A stretch of DNA of 64,000 nucleotides from Bacilli bacterium (GCA_017612805.1 JAGAFD010000009.1:1-64000), one strand, 5' to 3'. Positions 17,944-28,206 are shown, numbered from the stretch's first letter. The notes: generated by a model not told the origin, from the letters alone. A program made the numbers and translations.

Positions 17944-18832
17944 ATTTTATTTCATATCTTCTAGCAATAATTCTTTCATCAGAGCAATATTTAATTACAT
18001 ATCCATTATCTTGTTTACAAATTATTAGCCCTACAGTAGCATTTTCTTCAATAGTTTTAATATTCTGATCAACATAATTCATGTATGTCATAATCTGACC
18101 TGTATGTTCTTTTTTAAGCTCGGTTACCTTTAATTCAACTATTACATAACATTTATGCATAATATTATATAAAAATATATCAATATAATTATATGTATTA
18201 CCAACTCTAATCCTATATTCATTACCAACATAAGTAAAGCCAATACCCAATTGATTTAAAAAATCATCAATATTATTTAATATAGATTGTTTTAATGCAT
18301 ACTCGGATAGTTCTTCTTTTAATGTATTAGTTTTTATAATTATAGGATTAGGTACTAAATCATTAACTCTTAATTGTTCTTTAGCAATTAGCTTGCCTTT
18401 AACTTCACTACTTAATCTATCATATTCCTTACTTTTTATTCTATCTTGCAATTGCCTCCTAGTTAAATTATTTCTTTCACAAATATCAACATAATACATG
18501 ATTGCATCCGTATTTTTAACTATTAATAATTCTCTAAAATGACTCCAGCTTAATTTGGAACCCAGTGGGTTCCATTTTATACTTGAGAAGACTTCATAAA
18601 ACTGTCTCATATATCTAAGATTTCTTTCATTATACTTTTTGCCAACTTCAATCATTAAGTTTTCAGAGTATTGTTTAATTATGTTTTTGCCATATTCTTT
18701 TCCAGCCTTGCTTAGTAGTTTCCCTGTTTCAAAATATACACTAACTTTATGTTTATCTTTTAAATAATCTTTAGCTCGATCATATATTTCACTTTTTATT
18801 AAATTTTCTTTTATCTCGTTATAGTAGTTCAT
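17942..18832 (-). CDS. YhcG-type PDDEXK nuclease (DUF1016)
   Basis: 296 residues. The N-terminal half matches the DUF1016 helical domain (VYFETGKLLS, YNERNLRYMRQFYEVF, LSWSHFRELL, TRRQLQDRI). The C-terminal half is the PDDEXK-like domain, with IDIFLYNIMHKCYVIVELK carrying D, E and K at the expected places. Some members are linked to restriction-modification or phage defence, others to Holliday-junction cutting; most are horizontally mobile. Here it stands alone between a mutase and the glycan genes with its own GGAGG site and no methylase nearby. It has the family's usual core but a short C-terminus. Confidence 0.85.
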   Translation of the reverse strand: MNYYNEIKENLIKSEIYDRAKDYLKDKHKVSVYFETGKLLSKAGKEYGKNIIKQYSENLMIEVGKKYNERNLRYMRQFYEVFSSIKWNPLGSKLSWSHFRELLIVKNTDAIMYYVDICERNNLTRRQLQDRIKSKEYDRLSSEVKGKLIAKEQLRVNDLVPNPIIIKTNTLKEELSEYALKQSILNNIDDFLNQLGIGFTYVGNEYRIRVGNTYNYIDIFLYNIMHKCYVIVELKVTELKKEHTGQIMTYMNYVDQNIKTIEENATVGLIICKQDNGYVIKYCSDERIIARRYEIK

Positions 18833-18914
18833 AAATAAGCCTCCTACTATTATATTATCGGTTGACCACCCTATTTCCTTTTTTTAAATAAAAAAAGTAA
18901 AACTTTTTTAAGTT

Positions 18915-20390
18915 TTACTTTTTATCTAATTTTAATTCTAAACTAAATCTTTCTACCGCATCTTCAACTTCAGGTAATAATTCAAATCCAGAAGTTACCA
19001 ACTTTGATTTATCCATACGGGAATTAAGTGGTCTTTCTGCATGTGCTTTTTCTTTATAAAATTCTTCAGTAGATACTTTATTAACTACTACATCAATATT
19101 ATTTACTTTAAATGCTAATGCTGCTAAATCAGCCCAGCTCATATAACCACTATTAGTAACATGATAAATACCATATTTATTAGTATTAACCATATCAACG
19201 ATTGTTTTAGCTAAATCTGGTGTGTAAGTAGGGCTTCCTACTTGATCATCAATAACATTTAATTCATTATATTTTTTAGATAAATCAATCATCTTTTTAA
19301 TAAAATTAGAACCACTACCATTAATACCAAATACCCATGAAGTACGTGCTATAAAGCATTTAGGATTATTTAGTGCTTCTCTTTCTCCAGCTAATTTAGT
19401 ATAACCATACATATTTAATGGATTAGTTTTATCAGTTGTAACATATACACCATCTTTTTTACCGTCATATACATAATCCGTAGAGATATATACTAACTTA
19501 GCATCACACATAATAGATGCATTAGTAATATTTCTAGTTCCATCGATATTTACCTTAGCACAATCAATTGGTTTAGTTTCTGCCAAATCAACATTAGTCC
19601 ATGCTGCACAATGGAATATTACATCAGGATTAAATCCGGTAACTACTTTAATTACACTTTCTTCAGAAGTAATATCCATTTCGTCTTTATCAATAGCTAA
19701 AATATTTTCTTCAGAAACTCCACGTTTTAATAATTCTCTTTTTACATCATATCCAAGTTGACCTTTATAACCAGTAATTAAATACTTCTTTTTATCAACT
19801 GGTTTTTCAATATAAAATTCATATGGACACTCTTTAATTGTTGGATGAACCATGTCCTTTTCAGAAAATATTAATTTCTCAATATCATATTCTTTTTTAA
19901 TAGCATCCCAGTCAATATTAATATCTGGATCATTATAAATAATTCCACCTTCATGACCAGGAGCATATACATCATCACACATATATTGGAAGATAGTATT
20001 ATCTTCAAGTGCGATAAAGCCATGAGCATAACCATGAGGTACCACTAATTGATTATTCTTTTCAGGTGATAACTCAACAACAATATATTTACCATAAGAC
20101 TCAGAATCTTTACGAAGATCAATAATAATATCTAGTACTCGTCCTTGTACTACCTCAACAATCTTAGCCTGATTATGTTCGGTTTGAAAATGAAAACCTC
20201 TAAATACTCCCTTTTGACTATAGCTACGATTTAATTGACGTACCTTATTAAAGTCAAATCCTTCATAAGTTAAATCTTTATAATACTCTTCAAAAGCTCC
20301 TCTATTATCATTAAACTTTCTAATAAATAATTCATAACTATCTTTTAACTCAGTATCAACAATAGTTATGTTTCCTTTTTTCTTTTCCAT
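18915..20390 (-). CDS. RmlC-RmlD fusion (dTDP-rhamnose synthesis)
   Basis: A 491-residue two-domain enzyme. Residues about 1-185 are dTDP-4-dehydrorhamnose 3,5-epimerase (SQKGVFRGFHFQ, VVQGRVLDIIIDLR, VPHGYAHGF). Residues about 198-490 are dTDP-4-dehydrorhamnose reductase (YLITGYKGQLGYDV Rossmann loop, AAWTNVD, STDYVYDG, YGYTKLAGE with the Tyr-x3-Lys pair, RTSWVFG). Together they perform the last two steps from dTDP-4-keto-6-deoxyglucose to dTDP-L-rhamnose. RmlA and RmlB are not in the window. GGAGGG precedes the start. It lies at the end of the glycan gene cluster, implying a rhamnose-containing surface polymer. Confidence 0.92.
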   Translation of the reverse strand: MEKKKGNITIVDTELKDSYELFIRKFNDNRGAFEEYYKDLTYEGFDFNKVRQLNRSYSQKGVFRGFHFQTEHNQAKIVEVVQGRVLDIIIDLRKDSESYGKYIVVELSPEKNNQLVVPHGYAHGFIALEDNTIFQYMCDDVYAPGHEGGIIYNDPDINIDWDAIKKEYDIEKLIFSEKDMVHPTIKECPYEFYIEKPVDKKKYLITGYKGQLGYDVKRELLKRGVSEENILAIDKDEMDITSEESVIKVVTGFNPDVIFHCAAWTNVDLAETKPIDCAKVNIDGTRNITNASIMCDAKLVYISTDYVYDGKKDGVYVTTDKTNPLNMYGYTKLAGEREALNNPKCFIARTSWVFGINGSGSNFIKKMIDLSKKYNELNVIDDQVGSPTYTPDLAKTIVDMVNTNKYGIYHVTNSGYMSWADLAALAFKVNNIDVVVNKVSTEEFYKEKAHAERPLNSRMDKSKLVTSGFELLPEVEDAVERFSLELKLDKK

Positions 20391-20414
20391 TTTAACCCTC
20401 CACTTATATTATAC

Positions 20415-20445
20415 AATAAAAAAAATGCTATTTACTAGCATTTTT
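20415..20445 (-). terminator. Terminator before the rml fusion
   Basis: AAAATGCTA / TAGCATTTTT with a 5-base loop and a minus-strand T-run lies between the decayed glycosyltransferase and the rml fusion gene. Confidence 0.7.
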
Positions 20446-20877
20446 ATTATTAATTATTTCACATATAATAATTTCTATTAGCATCTTAGCTGATTTAATA
20501 AATGTAATTAAACTGGTAAAAAGAATGTTATTATGTTTTAGAACTGTTTTTGAATCTTTAAAAATATTTAAATATCATTTAAACCAGCGCTACTTACACC
20601 ACCCATAGGCATTAAAACATAGTGAGTATCTTTCAAATGAAGATTATTATAATTACCATTTGATAGTCTTAAAAAAATCATAATAAGCTAATATTCTAAA
20701 GCCTTGATTATAGCACTTAGACTTTCTTTATATTTTAGAAAAATCCTCTTTGCAATATAAAACATCAGAATATAATTGTTTTACATCACTAGCAAAGTTA
20801 TCTATCATAGTTTGATAAACATTTTCATAAGCTAAAATATCATCAGAATTAGTAATTCCAATAATATCACCCTTTTA
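20440..20877 (-). pseudogene. Decayed family 2 glycosyltransferase
   Basis: This 440-base stretch without an intact gene reads on the minus strand as pieces of a WcaA-type family 2 glycosyltransferase. The first piece is DIIGITNSDDILAYENVY, matching the 'DIIGxLNSDDxYxxxxVxxxV' block that carries the metal-binding acidic pair, then LYSDVLYCKEDFSKI and a stop. After frameshifts come SLSAIIKALEY and the telling YVLMPMGGVSSAGLNDI, the GGVS block found near the end of these enzymes. The N-terminal quarter is missing and the middle is deleted. It abuts the neighbouring glycosyltransferase stop, so it is a relic of locus remodelling. Confidence 0.75.
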
Positions 20878-22875
20878 TTAATTATGATTAAAGCATCCGT
20901 ATAATAATACTACTATTTTTTTAATAGGTTTCTTAATGAATTTTGGCATTAAACGAGCAAGATAATAAATCTTACGCTTCTTTTGAATGGTAACTTCATT
21001 TGTTTGTAACATTGAATTAATTATCTCTTTATCATATTCATCTAAAGCGTTATTATTTTTACTTTTATTAGCTTCGTTAAAAAATTTAATATAATCATCT
21101 ACACGATCGTCATAATCAAAATCTTTAAGAGTTTTCTTGGTTTCTTTTAACATCTTACTAAACAATTTAGAATCATTAATTATTTGCATTACTGCATTAA
21201 CATATTCATCAGAGTTATTAACGTCATTAATTACAAAGCCATTAATACCATCTACCATATATTCACTATTACCAAATGAATTAGATACAACGCAGACATT
21301 ACCAGCAGCCATTGCTTCAATTGGATTTAATCCAAATCCTTCATTTAATGAAGCATCAATATATATATCTGAAGATTGTAATAATTTATTTACATCTGCA
21401 CGACTTAATGGACCTAAATACTTAACTAATTGGTTGTTAACAATTCTAGGAAATTCAATATGTTCATCCATATATAAAACATTAAAATTAAGATTTTTAC
21501 ATTTTTTATCAAGTTTTCTTATAATTTCTAATAATAACCAATCACCTTTCATGGCATTATTACGCATTACAATTGTAATGCTTTTAACTTTAGTATTGTT
21601 ATTATCTTTTTTTAATAAATCAACATTAATACCATTAGTAATCAAAGTCGAATCAACATTATAAGTATCTTTCAAATTCTTCTTTAAATAATTGGAAATA
21701 GTTAATATTGAATCTGGTAATTTATAACTAGTTTCAACTTTGCCATAATTACTTCCATTTTCAAAATAAACTTCATTACCTTGTACAAATGATAATAATT
21801 TGCATTTATTACTATCAGTAATCTTTTTAGCACTAAATACAGAGGACCAAACAGTTGACATTATTTTTGCTATTTTAACATTATCCAAAGCATTTGATTC
21901 AATTGGATTAAATAACATTATTTCTTTATAAGTACTCATAATGTCATAAACTATATTAACATTTTGATTATTAATTGCTAAGTAGTTAACCATATCAACA
22001 ACAACATGGACGCCACCAGCATTTTGGACAATACCATTTAAATAAATAGCAGTATCTAAAACTGGTTTTTTGTCCTCATTAGTCAAATGATCATTTATAT
22101 ATTTGATTGGATCATTTTTTTCATATTTTTTTAGCAGGTCATTATATTCTTCACCCCAACGAGAAAAGAATAATTCACGATTTTTATTAAGTCTTTCTTG
22201 TTTTTCTTTAGATGTACCAAAAGATACTTCTGATTTATGGAATACATAAGTATCAATGCAAACCTTAGCTTTAAAGCCTTTTGACATTGCTTTAAACTGA
22301 TAATCAGTTTCTTCACCGTAACCCATGCCATAGGCTTCATCTAAATAACCAGCTTTATCTAAACAATCACGAGTGATTAATAAGCAATTACCAACAACAG
22401 TACATGCATCAAACATCATACCCTTGAATTTAGATTCAAATAGATTATTCATCATTGAATAATTAAAACCTTCAAACATATCAAATGTTAAATTTGCTGC
22501 ATTTGAACTGATTGGACAAATTAAACCAATTGATGGATCATCCTTAATATTATTAATCATCTTTTCAATTGCATCTTTAGAAACTAAGCAATCTGTATTT
22601 AAAAGAAGTGCATAATCAGCTTTAGATTCTTTTAACCCACGATTAGTAGTTTTGATAAATCCCAAATTTTGTTTATTTTGTAATAATTCTATTTTATTAT
22701 CATATTTTTCTTTTAAATTTTTTAAGCAGTTTGTAGTATAGGGATCATCACAATCATTTATTAAATACACTTTATTTAAAACACTTTCAGCAGTATTTTT
22801 AAATAAAGCATAAACACATAATTTTACCCATTCTGGTGATTTATAAACTGGTATAATAACATCACATTTTTTCAT
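20878..22875 (-). CDS. Two-domain glycosyltransferase (GT2 + GT4)
   Basis: 665 residues. Residues about 1-240 form a GT-A family 2 domain: CDVIIPVYKSPEWVKLCVYA, NLGFIKTTNRGL, the DxD-like LLNTDCLV and the acceptor-site YGMGYGEETDYQFKA. Residues about 270-600 form a GT-B family 4 domain ending in SLNEGFGLNPIEAMAAGNVC, the E-x7-E region for nucleotide-sugar binding. A basic C-terminal helix (KFIKKPIKKIVVLLYG) probably holds it at the membrane. Two domains suggest two sugar additions by one polypeptide. GGGAGGTG precedes the start. It acts in the locus that also encodes a Wzm/Wzt-type exporter. Confidence 0.88.
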   Translation of the reverse strand: MKKCDVIIPVYKSPEWVKLCVYALFKNTAESVLNKVYLINDCDDPYTTNCLKNLKEKYDNKIELLQNKQNLGFIKTTNRGLKESKADYALLLNTDCLVSKDAIEKMINNIKDDPSIGLICPISSNAANLTFDMFEGFNYSMMNNLFESKFKGMMFDACTVVGNCLLITRDCLDKAGYLDEAYGMGYGEETDYQFKAMSKGFKAKVCIDTYVFHKSEVSFGTSKEKQERLNKNRELFFSRWGEEYNDLLKKYEKNDPIKYINDHLTNEDKKPVLDTAIYLNGIVQNAGGVHVVVDMVNYLAINNQNVNIVYDIMSTYKEIMLFNPIESNALDNVKIAKIMSTVWSSVFSAKKITDSNKCKLLSFVQGNEVYFENGSNYGKVETSYKLPDSILTISNYLKKNLKDTYNVDSTLITNGINVDLLKKDNNNTKVKSITIVMRNNAMKGDWLLLEIIRKLDKKCKNLNFNVLYMDEHIEFPRIVNNQLVKYLGPLSRADVNKLLQSSDIYIDASLNEGFGLNPIEAMAAGNVCVVSNSFGNSEYMVDGINGFVINDVNNSDEYVNAVMQIINDSKLFSKMLKETKKTLKDFDYDDRVDDYIKFFNEANKSKNNNALDEYDKEIINSMLQTNEVTIQKKRKIYYLARLMPKFIKKPIKKIVVLLYGCFNHN

Positions 22876-22910
22876 ATTTTCACCTCCCTTTTATATTAAC
22901 AAAAAAAGAA

Positions 22911-22936
22911 AAAAAAGTCCACAATCGGACTTATAA
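22911..22936 (-). terminator. Terminator between glycosyltransferase genes
   Basis: AAGTCC / GGACTT with a 7-base loop is followed on the minus strand by eight Ts, just after the 759-residue glycosyltransferase gene. Confidence 0.75.
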
Positions 22937-22941
22937 TTATT

Positions 22942-25221
22942 TTATTTTATAGCTCTTATCAACTCATCAATTAATTCAGATTTGAAATATAAATAATTAC
23001 TATCAAAGAAATCGTCTAATAATAAAGGAGTATATTTTTTAAATACTCTTTTTACTTTTAAGTAGTTAGTATCTATTATCAACAATTCTCGCTCCGAATC
23101 ATTCAAATCAAAATAATTAGGTAATGATAAATTTTGCTTAATTTTTTTATCAAACCATTTATCGCTATTAAATACATTATATGCAGTATTATCCCCATGC
23201 TGTCTATATTGTATAGTTTGCTCATCAACATAAACTATTCCATTTCCATTTTTTATTGCATTTAACACAAACCACCAATCATGGTAAATAAAATCAGTTG
23301 GAATATCAAGATATTTTTTTACAAAGCTTGACCTCATTAAAGTTGTGCACCCTAATACAGCATTTTCTTTAACATAATCATTAAAATGAAATTTAAACAC
23401 TTTGGAATTTTCATAAGCATCATGCATAGCCGTTGAGTCAAAGTAATTATCGTCTTTGTCAACTACACATACATTACTAAAAGCAATATCAAAAGAATCA
23501 ATATGGTTTAATAAAATATCAATCTTATCCTTTTCCCATATATCGTCTTGATCACATAAAGCAATAAATTCTCCGTGGCAATTATTCACCGCATTAATAA
23601 AATTTGAGTTTAATCCACGTTCAGAATTTGTTATAAGATTTATCTTTTTGCCAAACTTTTTTAAGATTTTAATTGTACCATCAGTTGAATGATCATCACT
23701 TACAACTATTTCAATATTAGGGTAATTTATGTTTAATAAACTATCTATTTGCTTTTCTATATATTTTTCACCATTATATGTGGCAACTGCTATAGATACC
23801 AAAGGGTTTCTCTTTCTAAGAGCATCTCTTTCGCCTTGAATATCTTTAATTGGATAAGTATAATCTTTATTATAATATTTTTTTATGTTTTCTAAGTATT
23901 CCTTATCATTATACTCTATTTTATCAATATCTATACATTTATTAACCATATTATTATATATCTTTGAATTATCATACTTTCTTATATCTTCTATAATATT
24001 ATCATACATAGCATTATAACTTTTATAAATGTTTTTTACATCAGAATAGTTATTATTAAAAAATGTTGTGTTAAAAACTGAAAACGCCATAGTTCCACTT
24101 CTTATACTTTCAACAAAATAACCATCTAATCCCTCACCAAAAGTAATCATCCATTTAGCATTAGAAATATTCTTTAAATATTGCTTATATGTCATATTCT
24201 TTATTTCAATCATTTTTAAATCTGGAAAATTTGCTTTTATCTTATTTAATATTAGGCTTTTCATTGGATGAAAATCAGGAGAATATAACAACACATTTTC
24301 CTTTTTTGAATAATTCTTGTGTTCATATTTAACCATATTACTAGTAGATAGCCAATGAACTGAGCAATCATAAGAAGTTCGTAATTGCGGAGTTGTATAA
24401 CTTTTATGAGCGCAAGTAATAGTTAATTCTTTACAAATATTTTTTAAATAATTAACAATTCTTGGTCTAGGCATAAAATCCATATTTTGATTTAAAATAT
24501 TAATGTTTAAATTACTAATCTTCTTTAATTTTTCCCAGTGAACAGGTGAACAAAAATATAATAAGTGATATACATATATTTCAGGAATATGAATTGTAAC
24601 ATTTTCTAAATCTTTAAAATAATCAAATAATTGTTCAAATCTATATATATTAAAATTACATTTAAACTTAGAGTAATTAAAGAATGTCCTCTTGCTTGGA
24701 ACTGTACATAATATTATATCTTTATTAGTCATTTTTTTCATATTAGTAGCAATAGAATTAATTGACATTACTCCTCCACCAATAATATCAACATCTGGAA
24801 CTAAAAATACAATTAAATCTTTAGTATTTTTATTATAATCTAATTCTATATTCTTATTTTGCTTAAGTATAGCATCATTAATTTTTTTTGAATCATCATC
24901 CGAAATAAACTCCTCACTTAAAAATGTAGGTTCATATTTTCCATACTTTTCAAAATGAATCACAGGATTGGCATTAACATACCTTACATCTTCATATATT
25001 AATTTATATTTAATAGCAGAAAAAGATGGAGATGGATTATAATCTAATTTATGCCCAATATTAAGATAATGAAGATACGGATTTCCTTTAACATTATAAG
25101 TTTTTTTATACCATATTGGATCAAAGTATTTTGATTTTTTTAAAGTTATATAATCCTTCTTAAATCTTTTCTTTATAACATTTTTTATCCTATTTATATT
25201 ACTTCTAAACACAACATTCAC
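22942..25221 (-). CDS. Multidomain glycosyltransferase (GT-B-like + GT2)
   Basis: 759 residues in three parts. An N-terminal module (about 25-95) has the 'NPYLHYLNIGHKLDYNPSPS' and 'NPVIHFEKYG' repeats seen in rhamnan-synthesis and related glycan enzymes. A GT-B-like middle domain (about 125-430) contains FLVPDVDIIGGGVMS and FGEGLDGYFVES. A C-terminal family 2 domain (about 475-700) has SIAVATYNGEKYIEKQIDSL, SDDHSTDGT and the catalytic CDQDDIWEKDK, typical of RfbF/RgpB-like rhamnosyltransferases. The start is a GTG overlapping the preceding stop as GTGA, so translation is coupled to the ATP-grasp gene. With the RmlC-RmlD fusion, a rhamnosyl transfer is plausible but unproven. Confidence 0.85.
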   Translation of the reverse strand: MNVVFRSNINRIKNVIKKRFKKDYITLKKSKYFDPIWYKKTYNVKGNPYLHYLNIGHKLDYNPSPSFSAIKYKLIYEDVRYVNANPVIHFEKYGKYEPTFLSEEFISDDDSKKINDAILKQNKNIELDYNKNTKDLIVFLVPDVDIIGGGVMSINSIATNMKKMTNKDIILCTVPSKRTFFNYSKFKCNFNIYRFEQLFDYFKDLENVTIHIPEIYVYHLLYFCSPVHWEKLKKISNLNINILNQNMDFMPRPRIVNYLKNICKELTITCAHKSYTTPQLRTSYDCSVHWLSTSNMVKYEHKNYSKKENVLLYSPDFHPMKSLILNKIKANFPDLKMIEIKNMTYKQYLKNISNAKWMITFGEGLDGYFVESIRSGTMAFSVFNTTFFNNNYSDVKNIYKSYNAMYDNIIEDIRKYDNSKIYNNMVNKCIDIDKIEYNDKEYLENIKKYYNKDYTYPIKDIQGERDALRKRNPLVSIAVATYNGEKYIEKQIDSLLNINYPNIEIVVSDDHSTDGTIKILKKFGKKINLITNSERGLNSNFINAVNNCHGEFIALCDQDDIWEKDKIDILLNHIDSFDIAFSNVCVVDKDDNYFDSTAMHDAYENSKVFKFHFNDYVKENAVLGCTTLMRSSFVKKYLDIPTDFIYHDWWFVLNAIKNGNGIVYVDEQTIQYRQHGDNTAYNVFNSDKWFDKKIKQNLSLPNYFDLNDSERELLIIDTNYLKVKRVFKKYTPLLLDDFFDSNYLYFKSELIDELIRAIK

Positions 25222-26507
25222 ACCCCAATTGTTTTAATCAAGCATTCGGCAGCATCAACATCAAATACAGGAATATTTTTTTCTTCAAAGACAGCCATTC
25301 TTTCTGGAAAATAATTATCTATAAATATTGAATCATTATTATTTATATATTTATATTTTGATTCAGCATCTGGAATAACAATTATTTCATCAAACAATTG
25401 GATATCAATTCTATATTCTCTTAAATCATCATAAATATTTGTGCTATGCTTTGTTAATAAATAAATCGATTTATTTTGCTCTTTCCATTGATACAATAAT
25501 TGAATTATTGTTAAATTTACTTTACCATTTACTATTAATGTATCATCAAAATCTAAGTAAATGTTTTGATACTCTATATCAACTTTATAACATGATTTAT
25601 AAAATCTATCTAATTTAATATTAAAATCATTTTTAATAATCTTTAAATCAAAACCCATAAAATCAAACAAACTCAATGCAGCAAAATTAATACCAAGTTG
25701 TCTATATAATGCCATTGTTCCCGCACATCGAATTGAAAATTCTAATAACTTATATTCTCCTTTTTTATCCTTTTTTAATTGAAAGAACCATAAACCTCTG
25801 AAATTAAAAACACTATTTAAATCTCTAGCAATTTTTAATATATCATCTGAAACAGGTAAATTACTTGATCTAAATGCTATCCCATTAGTTATTCTTTCTC
25901 TGGTTCTTGGCCCAACAAATAGTAGATTCCTATCTTTATTTGTAAAACAATCAACGGTAATTTCTTCACCAGGAAGTAATTCGGCAATTAAATAATTATT
26001 AGTATCGCAATAATTTTTTAATTCATTTTCATTATTGACAACGTGAGTGTTTTTTGCTCCAGCACCAACATCAGGCTTAATAAAAACCGGGTAATCAATT
26101 TCATCATTAACATTATAGATTTTTGGATAATACCATTTATTTTTTAATATTTCAGCTGTTTTAAGCTTGCTTAAAGCAACTTCACATGTTTCATAAGGAG
26201 AACATACTACTACAGCATTAATTTTATTTTGATATTTAATTAAAAACGTAGATATCTCATCATGAGTTGGAAAAATATAATCGATTTTAAATTTATCAAT
26301 TAAACTATTTATATTCTCAAAAAAATCATCATCATGAATATTATAATCTCCATATGATAAATGATCATCATCATAGATATAGTCAGAATGATCCATTTTT
26401 GATGATGCACCAAATAACTCAAAATGTAAATTATATTTCAAGGAATCATATATATTAATTGCATTTTCAGCACCACTAGGGAAAATCAAAACATTAGTTT
26501 TTTTCAT
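25218..26507 (-). CDS. ATP-grasp ligase fused to HAD hydrolase
   Basis: 429 residues. An ATP-grasp domain (about 1-290) shows NVLIFPSGAENAINIYDSL, a carbamoyl-phosphate-synthase-like DYIFPTHDEISTF, the nucleotide lysine block YPVFIKPDVGAGAKNT, and metal ligands in LLEFSIRCAGTM. It is followed by a HAD-type domain (about 300-425) with motif I IYLDFDDTL, the lysine in IYLLTKHS and IFIDN. ATP-grasp enzymes join a carboxylate to an amine; the HAD part could be a sugar or acyl phosphatase. ATG at 26507 follows AGAAG. The stop overlaps the next GTG and the start overlaps the preceding gene, so it is tightly coupled with aminotransferase and WbqC genes. I infer it decorates an aminosugar. The product is unknown. 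Confidence 0.8.
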   Translation of the reverse strand: MKKTNVLIFPSGAENAINIYDSLKYNLHFELFGASSKMDHSDYIYDDDHLSYGDYNIHDDDFFENINSLIDKFKIDYIFPTHDEISTFLIKYQNKINAVVVCSPYETCEVALSKLKTAEILKNKWYYPKIYNVNDEIDYPVFIKPDVGAGAKNTHVVNNENELKNYCDTNNYLIAELLPGEEITVDCFTNKDRNLLFVGPRTRERITNGIAFRSSNLPVSDDILKIARDLNSVFNFRGLWFFQLKKDKKGEYKLLEFSIRCAGTMALYRQLGINFAALSLFDFMGFDLKIIKNDFNIKLDRFYKSCYKVDIEYQNIYLDFDDTLIVNGKVNLTIIQLLYQWKEQNKSIYLLTKHSTNIYDDLREYRIDIQLFDEIIVIPDAESKYKYINNNDSIFIDNYFPERMAVFEEKNIPVFDVDAAECLIKTIGV

Positions 26508-27456
26508 TATTATCACTTCTTACTATTAAATTAATAATATAGTCCATTTCATCATCACCATATCTATGATCAATAGGCAACGGCAACAGATTTGAAAATA
26601 ACTCTTTTTCAAAATCATTTAAAGGATGTTTATCTAATCCAGGCCATAAAATTGGAACATATACTCTATGATCAATCAACATCTTTCTGATAACATTACC
26701 ATCCTTAATTAAAAGAGGATACATAAAAGTACAATTATCCTTACACTTTATTTTATTAATAAACGACAATTTTGAATTAACATAATTATAATTATGTAAT
26801 CGCTTTTCTTTTATAGTATCATAATTTAATGCGCCCAAAATATTCTTAGTTATTTTTGACATAAACTGGATATCAAAATTATTATATTTTTCTTCATTTT
26901 CAACATATTTTGAATAAAAATCAGACGCTGTTGCTTCATATCTTCCAAGAAGATGGATCATCCTATCATATGATAAGGCTTGAGGATACTCTTCCTTAAT
27001 CTCTTCTGGAGTATATAAATACGCCCCATCAGGAACCCCAAAATATTTTCGACAATTGTAAATTGTAAAAGAATCTAATAAAGGTTCTTGAAAAAAAGCT
27101 TGAGAATTGTCAACAATAATATTGTTATACCCATCTTTAATTTTTCTTAAATAACTATTGGACAAAAATCCAAAATAATTAATTATATAAATATATTCAT
27201 TTTTCTCTAATTTGCCAACATTATCTAAAATTGGTTGAAATTGTTCATTTATGTGGTAATAAACAATATCAACTTTAGTTTTTTTACATACAAATTCCAA
27301 ACAATCGCAGCAATAATATGGCAAATAGATTCTTTTTATTTCTTTTACTCGAATTATATATTCAAGACAGTTTCTAGAGAGATTAAAAGATGAAAAATCA
27401 TAATATTCTTTACCATTAAAATTTTCTAATTCAAAAAATCCGCCTAATTCTCGCAT
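26494..27456 (-). CDS. DegT-like aminotransferase, short
   Basis: 320 residues with the DegT/DnrJ/EryC1 fold pattern: IYLPYYCCDCLEFVCKK early on, the pyridoxal-phosphate region IIVDNSQAFFQEP, and YNCRKYFGVPDGAYLY, where Lys is placed like the Schiff-base lysine of the family. Then comes a C-terminal domain with RVYVPILWPGLDKHPL. It is shorter than a usual 370-residue member and diverged, so it may act on a carboxylate or an amino acid rather than a nucleotide sugar. The gene overlaps the genes on both sides by about 13 bases, which indicates translational coupling in one operon. Confidence 0.7.
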   Translation of the reverse strand: MRELGGFFELENFNGKEYYDFSSFNLSRNCLEYIIRVKEIKRIYLPYYCCDCLEFVCKKTKVDIVYYHINEQFQPILDNVGKLEKNEYIYIINYFGFLSNSYLRKIKDGYNNIIVDNSQAFFQEPLLDSFTIYNCRKYFGVPDGAYLYTPEEIKEEYPQALSYDRMIHLLGRYEATASDFYSKYVENEEKYNNFDIQFMSKITKNILGALNYDTIKEKRLHNYNYVNSKLSFINKIKCKDNCTFMYPLLIKDGNVIRKMLIDHRVYVPILWPGLDKHPLNDFEKELFSNLLPLPIDHRYGDDEMDYIINLIVRSDNNEKN

Positions 27457-28205
27457 AAACTTTTACTCAACTTTACAGCTTCATCATTTTCTTCTATTAA
27501 GGTATATTGTTTTAACATTTTTCTTACATCTTCTTTAGAATTAAACATCAATACATCTATTATAGATAAATTCGCAACAAAATCATTAGAATATTGAGAA
27601 TAAACTATACTATCAGTCTTCACAAACTTTAATTCAATTCCTGCTTTTTTAAAATCATCATAAGAATACAATTCTTGACCACCAATAGCGTTATAATATT
27701 CGTTAGCATTCAATAGTTTACATATAGCTATAACCTTATCTTGAGCTCTTAAACTACAATCTTTATCTAGTGAAGACGAAATAATCAATTCAGTATCTAT
27801 CCCTAAATAATTATTGATTAATCGAAACGAATTTGCCAAATATTCTGCTAAATTGGTATAATCAGCAGTAATAATTGATTCAACAATAGGATAAACATCT
27901 TTAAAATATGGTGCTTTACCATATACATTTACCAATGTTCTTAAATTTTTACTTTTTAAAACAGGATTATTATCAACATTCACTTGATTGATCAACTTAT
28001 TTGGACTAGCACCAATTAATGGAACATTAAAAAATTTTGGCTCGCCATTTATCAAAATCCTGTTACGATTAATCCATCCACCTTTAATAAAGTTAACATC
28101 ATCATAAATAACGTATTTATCTACAGCGTTCATTAATTGCCAATATCCAATATAAGGAAAAAAATATGGTTGCATTATGCCTACCTTGATTCTCTTTGCC
28201 TCCAT
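27444..28205 (-). CDS. WbqC family protein
   Basis: 253 residues matching the WbqC family found in O-antigen and other glycan loci: VGIMQPYFFPYIGYWQLMNA, DKYVIYDDVNFIKGGWINRN, FNVPLIGASPNKLINQV and YFKDVYPIVE. The family is thought to act in modifying aminosugars, but its reaction is not firmly known to me. AGGGAGG precedes ATGGAGGCA. It lies directly after a DegT aminotransferase and overlaps a second one, a common pairing for acylated or amino-acid-substituted 4-amino-4,6-dideoxy sugars. Confidence 0.85.
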   Translation of the reverse strand: MEAKRIKVGIMQPYFFPYIGYWQLMNAVDKYVIYDDVNFIKGGWINRNRILINGEPKFFNVPLIGASPNKLINQVNVDNNPVLKSKNLRTLVNVYGKAPYFKDVYPIVESIITADYTNLAEYLANSFRLINNYLGIDTELIISSSLDKDCSLRAQDKVIAICKLLNANEYYNAIGGQELYSYDDFKKAGIELKFVKTDSIVYSQYSNDFVANLSIIDVLMFNSKEDVRKMLKQYTLIEENDEAVKLSKSLCEN

Positions 28206-28206
28206 T

